Assembly (NCBI GenBank): GCA_036426205.1
Contig: CM071570.1
Location: 1,680,429 to 1,744,428 of the forward strand
DNA from: Ascaphus truei
Taxonomy: Eukaryota; Chordata; Amphibia; Anura; Ascaphidae
Length of the DNA: 64,000 bases
Direction: 5' to 3'
Shown here: piece by piece, positions 44,350 through 56,021 of the stretch
Numbering within the stretch: position 1 is the first letter of the stretch
How the letters are laid out: every line of letters begins with the position of its first letter
Translations under genes and position numbers: made by a program
Notes under the pieces: model-generated
Told to the model about the DNA's origin: nothing
What the model saw: only the letters and a program-made list of their open reading frames with translations
Databases searched by the model: none

Positions 44350-45991
44350 GTAACAATCCTTCGCTGCGCTCTTCATCTCTTACATTTCAGCCACTCCCAA
44401 AAAAAGTGTTTTCTTCCGGGGGTTTTGTGTGCCTTTTTCATTTAAATTATTTTATTTATCTTCACAAATAGGGTTTTTAATGCGTTGGGGAAATGTTCAT
44501 GTCGTTTCTGGTTTCTCTTGTGATTTAAATGACCACAATTCTTGCTCTCTGTAGCTTCCCTGCAACATTCGTCCTTCGTGACTTGCCCACTGACGGGTAT
44601 TCTGTAGGATATTTGATGGTGTGCGTGTGTCACACTTCGGCTTTTGGGACTAACAAACCACTCTTCCGTTATTGAAACAGCTGTGAACGGCGGCAGAGGA
44701 AGCGTTACGTGGCTGAATGCTTTCACCTGGTTGAAAGTGAGATTGTAACGTTAACGGCATAAATGACATTAGTGTTGTTCTTGTACAAAAAGTGTGTTGG
44801 GTATTTAGCAGGCATGCCCAGGCAGGGTTCTCCTTCCATGCTTCAGGTGTTGTGTGACAAAGGGCAAGCGTTTCTAACAGTAACCTGCCAGCACATGGGA
44901 AGACGGATACAGTGTAATTAACACCATCCTTTCATCAGGGGCTCGTATCTAGACGAGGAAAGCGTGCGAGGTGGGTACTCGGGTCGGCTCTGCGTGATAA
45001 AGCAGTTCTGAGGTAACTGGTGGACACTTCATAGCGTGCTGGAAATAATATTTACCATACATAAATGAGATTATAGATGCATTCTGGGAAACAGACGGGA
45101 GTTAGTTAGCGAGACAGGGCTTCTTATCAGCTCCCCGGGCCTCTACGGTCAGAGGAAGAGGATGTAAAACACCAAGTATCAGAGATTGCAGTATAACGAG
45201 ATATGTTACATAGAGGTCCTGTTACTTGGTGCTGCAGTATAAAACAAACGAAGAGGGAGGAAAGAGGCAAAACCAGGCGCAATCAGCGAGGAATCAAATG
45301 TTATTGAACATATCTTAAATAACTTTCAAATTGCTTAGCAAGGTTTTACCTTCCTTAGGGGTGAGTTTTGGACCTTCCTTATGGCTAAATACGTATTAGC
45401 TGTATACTATACAGTGGGAGGGTTCCTGTCCGCTTTTTACACACCACGACCTTATATTGTGTAACTTACAAGACACCCTCAGCTTCGCAGCGCAGAAACG
45501 GCGCTCGAACCGAGGAGTTCAAACGCACGAACCGTTCTCGAATTCTGCACTTTCTTAACACAAACTTTTCTCTACAAACCGTATAATGCCGCGGGCAAAT
45601 ACCTGCAGAAATATACAGTATATGTATAAAATCGATGGAAAGCGTGAAAGTCCAAAGTAAGATGCATGTGAATGTAAAGCCCTGCGTTACATTCTCTGGC
45701 GGGGAGCTGCGGGTCATACGGAAGGTTGGACTTTTTGTTTATTCATTTTGTCATACAGGGTAATCCTAGGAGGGGGATTTCCTCTCTTTCTGTCAATTGC
45801 ATTGCAGCCTCCTGTAGAACATAAGGGGTTAACGCCTTGAGTGTGAGAGTGGTTTACAATGGTCCCTCTGGCACTCCGGGAGGTTAGGTTATTAAGAAGT
45901 GCTTGTGAACGCTTGTCTCCTCTCCCACAATGCCAAGACCACCGCTTGTCTAGCTGGTGTTTGTGACTCGGGTCCCTGTTTTATCTCCCAG
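44350..45991 (+). other. Intron 8, no gene seen
   Basis: Mixed sequence without recognised exons. Part of 45230-45480 resembles retroelement tail sequence (tttaccttccttaggggtga) but could not be assigned. Confidence 0.45.
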
Positions 45992-46185
45992 GTGGGGCGG
46001 GCGGTGGCCATTGCAGCCTTGGATATGGCAGAGTGTAACCCGTGGCCCCGGCTCATTATGTCGGAGTACAACAGCCTGACCAACCTGCAGGCCTGGATGC
46101 TGAAACACGTGCGCAACACCAAGGGCGCCACCACCGGGGCGTCCAAGAAGAAGGGCACAAAGACCCCGCCGCCCAAGGCCTGCAA
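45992..46185 (+). CDS. agbl5: agbl5 coding exon 9
   Basis: Encodes [40 protein letters not shown] and a Lys-rich TKTPPPKAC, the end of the catalytic domain. The donor AA|GTAAGA holds an in-frame TAA (46187-46189), so failure to splice would end the protein two codons later after Lys. Acceptor tatctcccag, phase 2 out. Confidence 0.95.
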
Positions 46186-46308
46186 GTAAGACCCCCCTGA
46201 TCTGCCTGGCTCAGATACCATATCTCCTGCCAAAGCAAAGGTTTCGTTAGTACCAGAGTGACTTCTACACCCAAGAGGTCCTCCTACCTGCACTTTAAAC
46301 CGTGACAA

Positions 46309-46477
46309 TGTGGGCCATGCTTACTAAGTGCTGCTAAGTTGTGAGACACATTATGGCCCACTCGTTGGCATGGCTGTGGCATAGCACCGGTTGATAAATA
46401 TGCGCCTTATGCCACATTGAAGTGAATGGGCTGTAAGGGGTCTTATGGCATAGCACTGCTTGGTAAGAAGGGCCACC
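46309..46477. repeat. Palindromic repeat in intron 9 (cttactaagtgctgc family)
   Basis: The left gtgggccatgcttactaagt and the right ttggtaagaagggccacc are imperfect inverses around a centre near 46400. A better-preserved relative lies at 58271-58398. Confidence 0.5.
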
Positions 46478-46537
46478 CTAATTATACTGTGTAATTACTG
46501 AGATACTGATATAACATCTATTCTGTGAAACAGAGTA

Positions 46538-46868
46538 CAGGCATACCCCGCTTTAAGGACACTCACTTTAAGTACACTCGCGAGTAAGTACATATCGCGC
46601 AATCGGCAAACGGCAGCTCGCGCATGCGCCTGTCAGCATGTCCTGAACAGCAATACCGGCTCCCTACCTTTCCCAGCTGTGCGCAAGCGGGGAGATTATA
46701 GAGCCTGTTACAAAGGCGTTATTTCCACCATCCGTTATGCACGTATATGACGATTGCCGTACTGTACATGCATCGATAGTGGGAAAAGGTAGTGCTTCAC
46801 TTTAAGTACATTTTCGTTTTACATACATGCTCCGGTCCCATTGCGTATGTTAATGCGAGGTATGCCTG
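46538..46868. mobile_element. Mariner-like MITE with TA duplication
   Basis: Left end CAGGCATACCCCGCTTTAA and right end GCGAGGTATGCCTG are inverted, flanked by TA on both sides (46536-46537, 46869-46870). Further inward, actttaagtaca occurs on both sides. TA target and ~330-bp length fit a Tc1/mariner-type non-autonomous element. Confidence 0.78.
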
Positions 46869-46903
46869 TATGAAGCATTTATTTAATATTACTGTGTATG
46901 TAT

Positions 46904-48738
46904 GGTCACAGGAGACCAGGTACTTTTAACACCTTTTATATTTGTTAATACATTAGGCAAAACAGAGTAGTAGAAACAAAATGTAGTTTATTTCGGTAAA
47001 CCAACGTACAAAAAGAAGAAATGCACAATAGACAGACAAAAGCACCTTACTGGGGGTCTAGGCTTTCCTAGGTGCAGGGCGCCCGCTTGGATGAGCTTAC
47101 CTTGACCGGGATATACACCCGGTTCTCTCTCCGGCTTGAAATCCCAGCCGCGACCGCTACGTTCAATTCTCAAAACTTGGTTTTGACGCGGCACTTAGTC
47201 CCTGCGAGGCAGGCTTCCCTAGCTTCAAGCCGAAGCCGGTTGCTCTGCTATTTCGAACAGAGCAACTTTGAAAAGCCCGCCCTGGCTTCATCGACACAAG
47301 TCACTGGAAGGTCTGGTTCTCTGTCTCTGCCATCTCCCTACATACACTCCGCTAAGCTATCCTTAGCATGGAGATAGGAGGAGCGACCAATCAGAGTGTG
47401 GGAACCCTATCGAAATAGGGGCTCATCTCTTAGCTGATGTCAGGGGAGAGGCCGTGCCAAGCCGGCTCGGGATGCCCCGTGGTTGGGACGTATGAATTGA
47501 CCAATGGGAAACGTGCCAACATTCTGCTGCTTCCCCCAGTCAACCCATTGCCACCTACTGGGCAGGCTCCATGAAGTCTGGCAGACCAGAGGGTCCTCCT
47601 CGCAGTGGGTCTCTGTTCTCCGGCCTCAGTACTCCGCCCTGCCCCGGCCACTTAGCACCCGGACACCTCTTAACATCCCATCTCCTTTTTGAACCATGGA
47701 CACTATGCAGACTTGCTGGCACCTTAAGCAGATGCCCTGGCTGACTGCATAGTCTTGTAATAAATGTATAAAGCACATAAAACATTTTGTAATACATGGG
47801 GGACCTTGGGGAGACGCATTACTGTAAGGTTTATAGGACTGAGATATCGGGGCTCGAAAACCAGGAGCCTGGGGGACATGAGGCAGCCCCGGTGTAATTC
47901 ACCCTGCGTACCAGCAAATCATGCCTGTACGTCGGGTATGGAAAATAGCTGAAGCGCTCAAATGCAGGTATATCTCAAAATGATAATAAGCCAGACCACT
48001 GTACCAGGGTACTACACATTGATAGGTACCTATTGTTTCATATAATGGGTACTATCCTCCTGAAGACAGTGGTGTGTTGGTGCAACCCACTCACCATCAG
48101 TCTCATTGGCAGGTTCCCCTGAAAATACAAATACTCACATCCTGGTAGGGCAGGCAGGCAGGCTGTGCGCTACTCAATGCAATACAGGAAAAGGGAGACC
48201 AAAAAGCGCACCAGACAAATGAGGCAGAAGAAACCAGGCAAAAAAATGATTAAAAGGGCACTTTATGTGCAAAAGACCCATCCCAATGCATTTCGAACGT
48301 CGCAAGCGTTCTTTTTCAATAAATGAACGCTGCGACGTTCGAAATGCATTGGATGGGTCTTTTGCCACATTAAAGTGCCCTTTTAATCATTTTTTTGTCC
48401 TGGTTTCTTCCTGCTCCGTTTGTGCTGGTGCGCTTTTTGGTCTCCCTTTTCCCTGTACGTCGGGTAGAATGAAGGTACCACCGGTAGCTCCGGACCTTCG
48501 AACTCCTGCAAACAAAAGAATTGCATTCTTACCCAAATATCGCCCCTAAAACTTACACACAGAGTTTCATAAGTCTGGGGCAAAGGGAACATGGAAAGTG
48601 GGAAAGCAGGGACACGTCAACTTTGCATGTAATGATACCTGGCCCCTGGCTTATGGTGCTGGGTAGCTGCCAGGAACCCAAGGGCAACCAGAGGGCTTAA
48701 CCTTTATTATATAGCCTGGTTACCCCTCCCCCGTCACA
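46904..48738. mobile_element. LTR-like element, copy 3, in intron 9
   Basis: Begins GGTCACAGGAGACCAGG and ends CCCCGTCACA, flanked by a perfect 5-bp duplication tgtat (46899-46903, 48739-48743). It shares its termini with copies 1 and 2, but its interior is more diverged; cctaggtgcagggcgcccgc links it to the fragment at 20300-20775. A palindromic element is nested at 48185-48455. Confidence 0.72.
48185..48455. repeat. Palindromic element with ~125-base arms
   Basis: The left arm from caggaaaagggagacc to gaacgtcgcaagcgttc (48311) is mirrored by gaacgctgcgacgttcgaaa (from 48325) to ggtctcccttttccctg, around a 13-base centre. Each arm carries a hairpin followed by CGAAATGCATT, the layout of a decayed Penelope-type hammerhead tail. 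Confidence 0.85.
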
Positions 48739-48789
48739 TGTATGTTTCTCCCGGCTTCTCTGTGAATTTTACAATGAACCCCTCTTTCC

Positions 48790-48791
48790 CC

Positions 48792-48822
<31 letters not shown>

Positions 48823-49216
48823 TACACACTGCTGATGGATGTATGGTCCGGTCTCACTTTCCCTTACCCTTCTCCCCCCTGCACACTGCTGATGGATGTA
48901 TGGTCCTGTATCTCCCTGCCCCTTACCCCCTCTCCCCCCTGCACACTGCTGATGGACATATGGTCCTGTGTCTCACTGTCCCTTACTCTCGCAGCCCCCC
49001 CCGCACACTGCTGATGTATGGTCCTCTGTCTCACTGCCCCTTACCCCCTCTCCCCTCTGCACACTGCTCTTGGATGTATGGTCCTGTGTCTCACTGTCCC
49101 TTACTCTCGCACCCCCCCCCCCCCACACACTGCTGATGTATGGTCCTGTGTCTCACTTGCCCTTACCCTTCCCCTCCCCCTTGCACACTGCTGATGGATG
49201 TACGATCCTGTGTCTC
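48790..49216. repeat. Poly-C run and ~62-bp minisatellite in intron 9
   Basis: A run of over 30 C (about 48790-48822) is followed by about seven units built on cacactgctgatggatgtat, ggtcctgtgtctcactg and ccccttaccctctcccccctg. The plus-strand open frame through it is an artefact of the repeat. Confidence 0.92.
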
Positions 49217-49446
49217 TCTGTCCCTTTCATCTATTTATTGCCCTGTCTGGCTATCTTGTTTTTATTTTTTTTATTTTACATCTGTGTTAAACTCCTGGAA
49301 TATTCTGTAAATCAGTATTGCTGACCTGAGGCAGAGAGGAGAACTCTCGAAAGCTTGTCCTATGACATAAATTGTTAGTCCAAATAAAAAAGGTATCGCC
49401 TAATACTGAAGTACTCATTTACTCTGCACTATCACAACTGGACTAA

Positions 49447-49680
49447 GGCCGCGCGTATAGCGACGGCGACACGACGGGTGACGTCGCCACAGGCGAAAGT
49501 TATATTTCGCCGGGCGGCGGTGTCGCGGGTTTCCGGCCATTTGATTGGTTCAAGGGCCATCACGAGGCGACAGCCCTTGAAAAATCACGCATTGTTGCCG
49601 TCGCGTACACTATAAGCGCACGCGGCGGCAATGCATTTGTTTTCGGGCGACGTCGCGTCGCCAGCACTATAAACGCGGCC
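49447..49680. mobile_element. Harbinger-like MITE, copy 2 (intron 9)
   Basis: Flanked by TAA (49444-49446, 49681-49683). Left end GGCCGCGCGTATAG and reverse-complemented right end GGCCGCGTTTATAG are inverted copies. The CpG-rich interior (cgacgtcgcgtcgcc) matches copy 1 at 13745-13933. Confidence 0.82.
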
Positions 49681-50487
49681 TAACACCGCTTTTTCTACTT
49701 CATACTATGCATGTAAATATTTAGGTCATATTTCCCTTAAAACTCCCACCAATAGCACCCTAATACAGTACGGAGACCTGGTTATTTCTCTGCGGTTTAT
49801 TCGATATTAACCCTATTTTGGTTTTATTGCAAATTGCTGAATTAACCGTGCTCCCAGTTGCATATACCTGCGATCAGTACTTTTTGTTCTCGAAATGAAT
49901 AAGATATTTTCTTGGTGTTGCTTTTGTTGAAGTGATTAAATGTTCCCTGAAGAGATCACTTCAACCCCTTCATATCCGCAAATCAATGTGTCTCTACTTG
50001 TAGTTCTAACTTTGATAAGGTTACACATCACTAGATATAAAAATCACGACAGTCGCCGCACAGAGAAGATTTGGTTAGCCAAAATGGTGTCTGTTTTGTA
50101 TTTTCATAGTGATTATTTAATCATTAGAATCCGGGTATAAAAACCCTCAGTTTCTGATTTGTACCTTCTGGGTTGCTGTTTTCCCCCCTTACTGACCCCG
50201 GAAACGTATGTTGCATACATATTATTGTGAGCTCTGAATCGGACGCTTTGTTTGCAATGTATCAACCTAACTCCTCTAACCCATATCACAAATACCTGCC
50301 CAGATCTTTATGGGGACACTTGTGAATACTCATTTCATTCAAGTGTTGGTCATTTTTGTTTCTGCAACATTGATCCAAACAGAATAGTTTTGCTCTTTGA
50401 TTGAGCGTCCTGTGTGTTTCACTTGTTATGCTCTCTCCTGTTCCATTAATAAATCTCTCTCTCTCCTTTTCCTGGTCCTTTTTTCAG

Positions 50488-50687
50488 TTTGGTTTCAGCT
50501 TCGTTCTCAGAGAACGGCCTGAATAGAGCAAGAAGCTACAGCAACGGCACCACCAGCAGCAGCAGTCAGCAGAACTCCCCGCAGATCAAACCCTCGGCCA
50601 GCTTTACATTTGTCTGCGGCAGGTCTGCTGGCCCCACCAGCCAGAGCCCACCCAAGTCCAGCCACAGGGTTCTGGGACCAGTGCGAG
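50488..50687 (+). CDS. agbl5: agbl5 coding exon 10
   Basis: Encodes [37 protein letters not shown] and [10 protein letters not shown], the Ser-rich C-terminal tail seen in vertebrate CCP5. The acceptor at 50487 (tttttcag) keeps frame and the conserved [10 protein letters not shown]; a second CAG 11 bases later (50498) would shift frame. Donor G|GTAAGC, phase 1 out. Confidence 0.9.
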
Positions 50688-51720
50688 GTAAGCCAAGCTC
50701 AATGCAGCGCTGGAACCCCATCTCTGACCCCATCTCTAACCCCATCGGGTATATCTGGCATTGTTGTTGGCAAAAGCAAAGCTGAGGAGGTCTCCATCTA
50801 CCATCAAGGGCAGGAGGGGTGAGGATTTACATGCTACGAGCACTCCTTTGTGTAATGAGGCAGCCAGTTCAAGCTCTGTATTGTTCTCTATCTCTAGGTG
50901 TCCCCAATGATTTAGATTCCATATTTGAAGGCATTTAAAGTACATGTAAAATATAGAAGTTCCTGTGTCTATATGATTTGTATCTTTGCTGCTGTTAGAG
51001 CTTATATATTGACCATATATAACTTGGCCCGGTAAATCCTTGGCAGCAAATTGCCCGAGGGGGCAGCCTTGTATTGTTTGCAGCATAGGGGGGTGCAGCA
51101 CCTAAAGCAGGACACCTTTCGTTAAAACGCACAAAGTTAGACATAGATTAATATTACTAAAAGAGAGAATGTGTTGGTTTTTAACAACGTGCCTATAAAA
51201 CCCGCTGCAGCTGGGCCTTCGCTTAATGTAGGTCATCTTCACCCCCCTCCCCACAAAGGCTCTTTCAGTTCCTCAGCTTGAAGAAATCGAAAGAAGAAAT
51301 ACACGGCCTACGTACACCATTTTACATCATGCAGTACAGAATCTAAACCGATTTCCAACCCAAAACAGACGCTCCATCTCTAGTACGTTATGAAACCAAA
51401 AGGAAAAACCATACTCTAAAACAGGGGGCTGACATGGCAGACCTAGACTGGGCTGAAAAGGAAAAGAATGAAGCCGCTTCCGCCCCTTGCCCTCTCTTAT
51501 CCATAGCTCAGGACTTGGCTGGAGGATTGACTCCAGCCATGCGCACAGCTGTTTGGAACCTATGCATTAAGTTGGCCTCTGTAAAAACATTCTACCTCTG
51601 ATCTGCCTGACATCATCATCATCCCGATTCTCCAGCTACTTTAACATTACTTTTCACTTCTGCCAAATGAATACCCTAGATATATTCATGACAGCAAAGA
51701 AGTCCTTTATGTGCACACCC
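50688..51720 (+). other. Start of intron 10, no gene seen
   Basis: No conserved exon recognised. A short local repeat ctgaccccatctctaacccc lies just after the donor. Confidence 0.45.
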
Positions 51721-51734
51721 CCCCCCCCCACCCC

Positions 51735-52756
51735 AAACCCAACTAGGTTCCCAGCAGTCAATATGCAAGTGACGCGTCAACTGTAACTTGTATTAAAAAA
51801 CAGGTTTTTAATGATTAGAAAATGAATGGGTAATTAAATTGATAGGCAATCATCGATCAGTGTGGGCACAGTGCATATACACAATTTAGTAATGAGAACA
51901 GTAGTCGGGTGCAAGTTCTATTGTAGACAAGTATAGACCCAATGCAAAATATAAAATGTAACAAGAGGAAGTGACAAGGGAGAGAAAAAGAGGGGGGAAG
52001 GGAAAAAGGACAAACAAATGTGAAGGGTGGGGGCAACGTTTCGGGGTACTTCCCTTTGTGCCCTCTAACGCGTCCTGTACTGCAGAACACTTTGATTCCG
52101 GTGGTTCCTGTCACAACTATCCTGTTCCTGCCTCACGTAACGTTACCCCCTTTAGGGGTCATCGTATACTGAGGACTCCTGTGACGGAGGTTTCATGCCC
52201 CCTCTGGAACATCCATTCCTTTACCCGATTCCTGTTCCTATAGTCAAGAGCTGTACCATCTACATTCTCTAACTATTATCTGTACTCCTGAACATCTTCT
52301 TATATAGAAGGTCTTACTTGAAGGCACCAAGGGAAGTACCACAGACTTTTTCTGATCTGTGGGAATGGGCCTGAAGCAGCTCACCCCCTGAAATGTTGCC
52401 CCCCTTATCACATTATTTTTGACTGCTCTCCCTCTCCCCCCCCACCCTTTTTCTCTCCCTCCCCCCCCACCCTTTTTCTCTCCCGTGTCACTTCCCCTTG
52501 TTGTCTTTTTTGTACAGTTTCTTTTTGTTACAATTTATTTTTTGCATTGGGTCTATTCTTGTCTACGATAGGACTTAAATCTGTCTACTGTTCTCATTAC
52601 TAAATTGTGTATATGCACTGTGCCCTCACTGATCGATGACTGCCTATCAATTTTATTACCCATTCATTTTCTATCAGTAAAAAAATCATTTTGTATATCA
52701 GTTTACATTTGACTCGTCACTTTCATATCGAGTGCTGGGAACCTAGGTGGGTTTTG
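51735..52756. repeat. ~1-kb foldback element in intron 10
   Basis: Left arm (aaacccaactaggttcccag at 51735 onward, to about 52060) and right arm (about 52320-52756, ending gggaacctaggtgggtttt) are inverted copies with scattered differences. Paired inner blocks include caacgtttcggggtacttcc against aagggaagtacc and gaaatgttgcccc. The ~260-base centre is single-copy. The cgtttcgggg/gaaatgttgcccc blocks resemble Penelope-type tails arranged tail to tail. Confidence 0.85.
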
Positions 52757-53611
52757 TGTGGTTACTTTGGGGGTCTTAAAGTCTCTCTTTTTGCTCCCGT
52801 TGCACCACCATCTTTTATTATCCCTTATATATTGTCGTATTAGTGCTCTCTATACTCGATACATCAACAGCTAGTGATGACAGACGTGTGCTTCTGTACA
52901 CACTGGTCCATATTATGGCTGTCCCGGGTACATTGGGCTATTTGGTAGCTATAAAATAGCTGCCTAATACCATTACTTGATTTGGATTCTGTTACGGATT
53001 TAGAAGGCCCTGCAGCTCTTAAAATAATTAAAATACTATAAAATACTCTCGTACTGGCAGTACCCAGACACAAATGTCCTCTTCAGGTGGCCAAAACAAG
53101 TAGAGGACTTCTTGTGGTCGTGCCTATGCCACGCCCACTCTGTGTTTCTGCAAGAGCTCTACTGTAGCTGCCACGTAGACTCAGAAGAATGGAAGTCCTC
53201 ATTGCACATTATACTCACTGTGTAATTAAGTCATTTAGTACCAGGGGGCACTGTGTCTTCACTTCAGAATGTCTTGAAGACCCCCATCTACTAAGCGAAT
53301 GAATTTAGTTTTCTGAAGCTCTAAACATCTGTCCAATTACAGGACTTTTGTACATGATAAAAATTATTTTCTTTTTAATTCAAGGCAGTGCAAATAACAC
53401 TGTTTATCAGAGGCAATAGCCGCCACTTTACTTTCTGCCTTTCTGTCATAGTTTGTGACGGTAGCTGAATATTGTGTTTCTGAATAATTAAGGGAAACGG
53501 ATTCCTGGTTTACTTGAAATTTAATTTGATAATTAACTTGTATTTATTGTGTTTTTTTTTATTTTTATATACACATCATTGATTGTAAAGTGCCTTAATT
53601 TTACTATATGC

Positions 53612-53797
53612 CAGGGGTGGCCAACTCCAGTCCTCAAGGGCCACCAACGGGCCACGTATTGAGGATATCCCCGTTTCAGCACAGGTGGCTCACTCTTTTG
53701 ACTGGGCCACTGATTGAGCCACCTGTGCTGAAACCGGGGATGTCCTTGAAACCTGACCGTTTTGGTGGCCCTTGAGGACTGGTCTTGGCCACGCGTG
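53612..53797. mobile_element. Palindromic hAT-like MITE, copy 3 (intron 10)
   Basis: A perfect 8-bp duplication CTATATGC flanks it (53604-53611, 53798-53805). The ends CAGGGGTGGCCAACTCCAGT and GGTCTTGGCCACGCGTG are inverted copies, and the whole is a palindrome with gattgagccacctgtgctga at the centre. The 8-bp duplication and CAGGGG ends support hAT. Confidence 0.9.
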
Positions 53798-53809
53798 CTA
53801 TATGCCCTG

Positions 53810-55590
53810 GAGATGTATCCAGAGCTTGTTCTTCCTCCACTTCATTGTTTCGCACTTATTGTAATGCTGCGGCCGATGCATTGTGGGGGTTTTCTCCCCT
53901 GAGCAAGTTCATGGATTGACAGGGAAAAAAAGAACCGACAAATACAATCAAGTCACCCAGAGATGCGTGTGATGTGTCTGCCTGTTCTAAATGTGAAACT
54001 GCACTGCGTCTTGCATTACTTGGAACCTGAATGCCCCATTGTTCTGACTACCCATTAACTTTCAGGAAGAGAGTGTGTGTTTTGTAATACACAACAAAAT
54101 GACAGCATTAAAAAGACCTGAGATTCCTAATTTAATGGTAGGTTGCAAGATGACACATATATTTTTCAAATGTAATAGACGTATATTTACACGAGGAGCG
54201 ATACACAGAAGAAGTACAAATGCCGCTCGCTTCAATGTGTGATGGATTTTGTGAAACAGGAGGTATAAGATTCTCAAGTCTTTTTTTTTAATATTCCTCT
54301 TCAATCTCTGGAGTTTTCAGCTTCTAAAATAACACGAACCTCTCCCCTTTCTGCTGTTAAATAAACATGGGGGAGGGGGTTAAAATGACTGGGAAGAGGA
54401 CAGGTTTGTACAGTTCAGAAGAAGCAGAACCCCAGATTAGTGAGGAACCTTATTCTAGAACAGCCCTTCTGGTGCCCAGGACCTCATGCATCCTAAAGAG
54501 AAAGTAATTGGGTTTTACATTTTGAATCGGTCCTTAAGTATATAGTGTCAATTCATGATCATCACCTTGTGAATTGCTGAAGTGAAGAGGTAAATCATGT
54601 TGTTGAGACATGTTAACAGCCTCTCTACGTGATCTACACAGTACAGTATGAAGGGCCTGGGCTGAAGAACCTGGGCAGCACTACTCTTCACAATTCATGT
54701 TCCCTGCAGTCTAATTAAAGAGAAAATCCAACAGGAAAAGACAGACAGGATTGGCTTCTAGCATTGCTTCTGTTATGTGAGAAGTTGATGCTTGATTGTC
54801 CTAAACTGATTATATCTAAACAGTAGACTGGTTGGATTTTCCAGTACTTCCTTTCTCAGACCTGAGAAGCACCCACCATGGAAAGGAAGTAATAATTCTC
54901 TGCATGATTGTAGTGGTATTTATAGGAACCACATTGGTATTAGCTATTAAAGAACGATTATTTGTAGATTGTTGTATTTTCTGTGCCAACTATGTAAATG
55001 TTGCTGTACTTTGAAGGACGTGCCCTATAACATCTAAAGAATGAAATTCTTGTGATTCTTATATTTATCATGTGTGTTGGATCAGTGAATGAAATCACGA
55101 CCTACAACATTTCCTATTTAGCATGTTCGTTTTGATTTTGATACCAGATTATTACAAAGAAAGCAATCATCGGCAAACTCTGTTTAAGCCACATTAAGGT
55201 ACATGCTGAGGTGACCGATGCACTGTTTCATGCTTTCACTGGTGTCTGCCTTGATATATTCTAATGCTCTTCTACAAATCCATACGTTGATATGGTGTGG
55301 TGTTTCTATTCAAGCGCTTAACTCCAAAGCAAGTTACTGTGTAAACTCTGCACTGGTACACAGAGCTCCTAACTGTAACCTAATGTTCTAGTCTTGGCTG
55401 CATTAAAGCAGCAATTCCCCCTGCTCATTTATTTTTATTTTTTAACTATTCACTAGAAAATCGGACTTGGCGGTCCCATGGCCGACCCACACCATTATTT
55501 TTATTTTATTTGTTTTATCCATGTGGACTCCCAGTTTCCTGAGATGCATCTCTTACTGTGCCAGTGTTTCTGGTCCCATTTGGGAAATGA
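53810..55590 (+). other. Intron 10, no gene seen
   Basis: AT-rich sequence. The 60-codon plus frame at 54832-55014 has a hydrophobic stretch but no context or homology that I recognise. Confidence 0.45.
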
Positions 55591-55591
55591 A

Positions 55592-55668
55592 TATAGTGTA
55601 TTACTGCTGTAAAGCGCTATGTACATTAATGGTGCCATATAAATAAAGGCATGCATGCATACATTCAT
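55592..55668 (+). mobile_element. L2-type LINE 3' tail fragment
   Basis: Contains tattactgctgtaaagcgct, atgtacattaatggtgccat and aaataaaggcatgcatg, the same tail as at 25700-25760. Confidence 0.75.
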
Positions 55669-55849
55669 ACGGCGGCCATTCAAGCTTCACTGTCACGGGC
55701 CAATCGGAAGTGGCAATATTATCTGAGCATTACATTGCTGCCTCCAATTAAATGACTAGAAAGATAATAAATGCTGCACACTAATAAAAAATCAAAAGGG
55801 GATACAACTGCTCCTGGTTCAGGATTCTCTGTGTCATTCCAGGGTTAAC

Positions 55850-56021
55850 GAAATGAAGAAAATCAGGGCTCCACGGATTTGCTCACTGAACTCATTTATT
55901 GCCAATAGACTTGACGTTTCGACCACACAGGCCTTGAGGCCTGTGTGGCCGAAACGTCAAGTCTATTGGCAATAAATGAGTTCAGTGAGCAAATCCGTGG
56001 AGCCCTGATTTTCTTCATTTC
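55850..56021. repeat. Near-perfect 172-bp palindrome (86-base arms)
   Basis: Arms 55850-55935 and 55936-56021 are reverse complements with one internal mismatch (55922/55949) and a mismatched central pair. The centre reads aggccttgaggcct. Each arm carries a GGCC...GGCC hairpin followed by GAAACGTC, a hammerhead-like tail. Confidence 0.95.

Noticed and set aside
48738..49324. Plus-strand frames of 118-132 codons
   Set aside because: Produced by the 62-base minisatellite and poly-C, not by a gene.
54832..55014. 60-codon frame with a hydrophobic stretch
   Set aside because: Single short frame in AT-rich intron sequence, no homologue recognised, no splice or promoter context.
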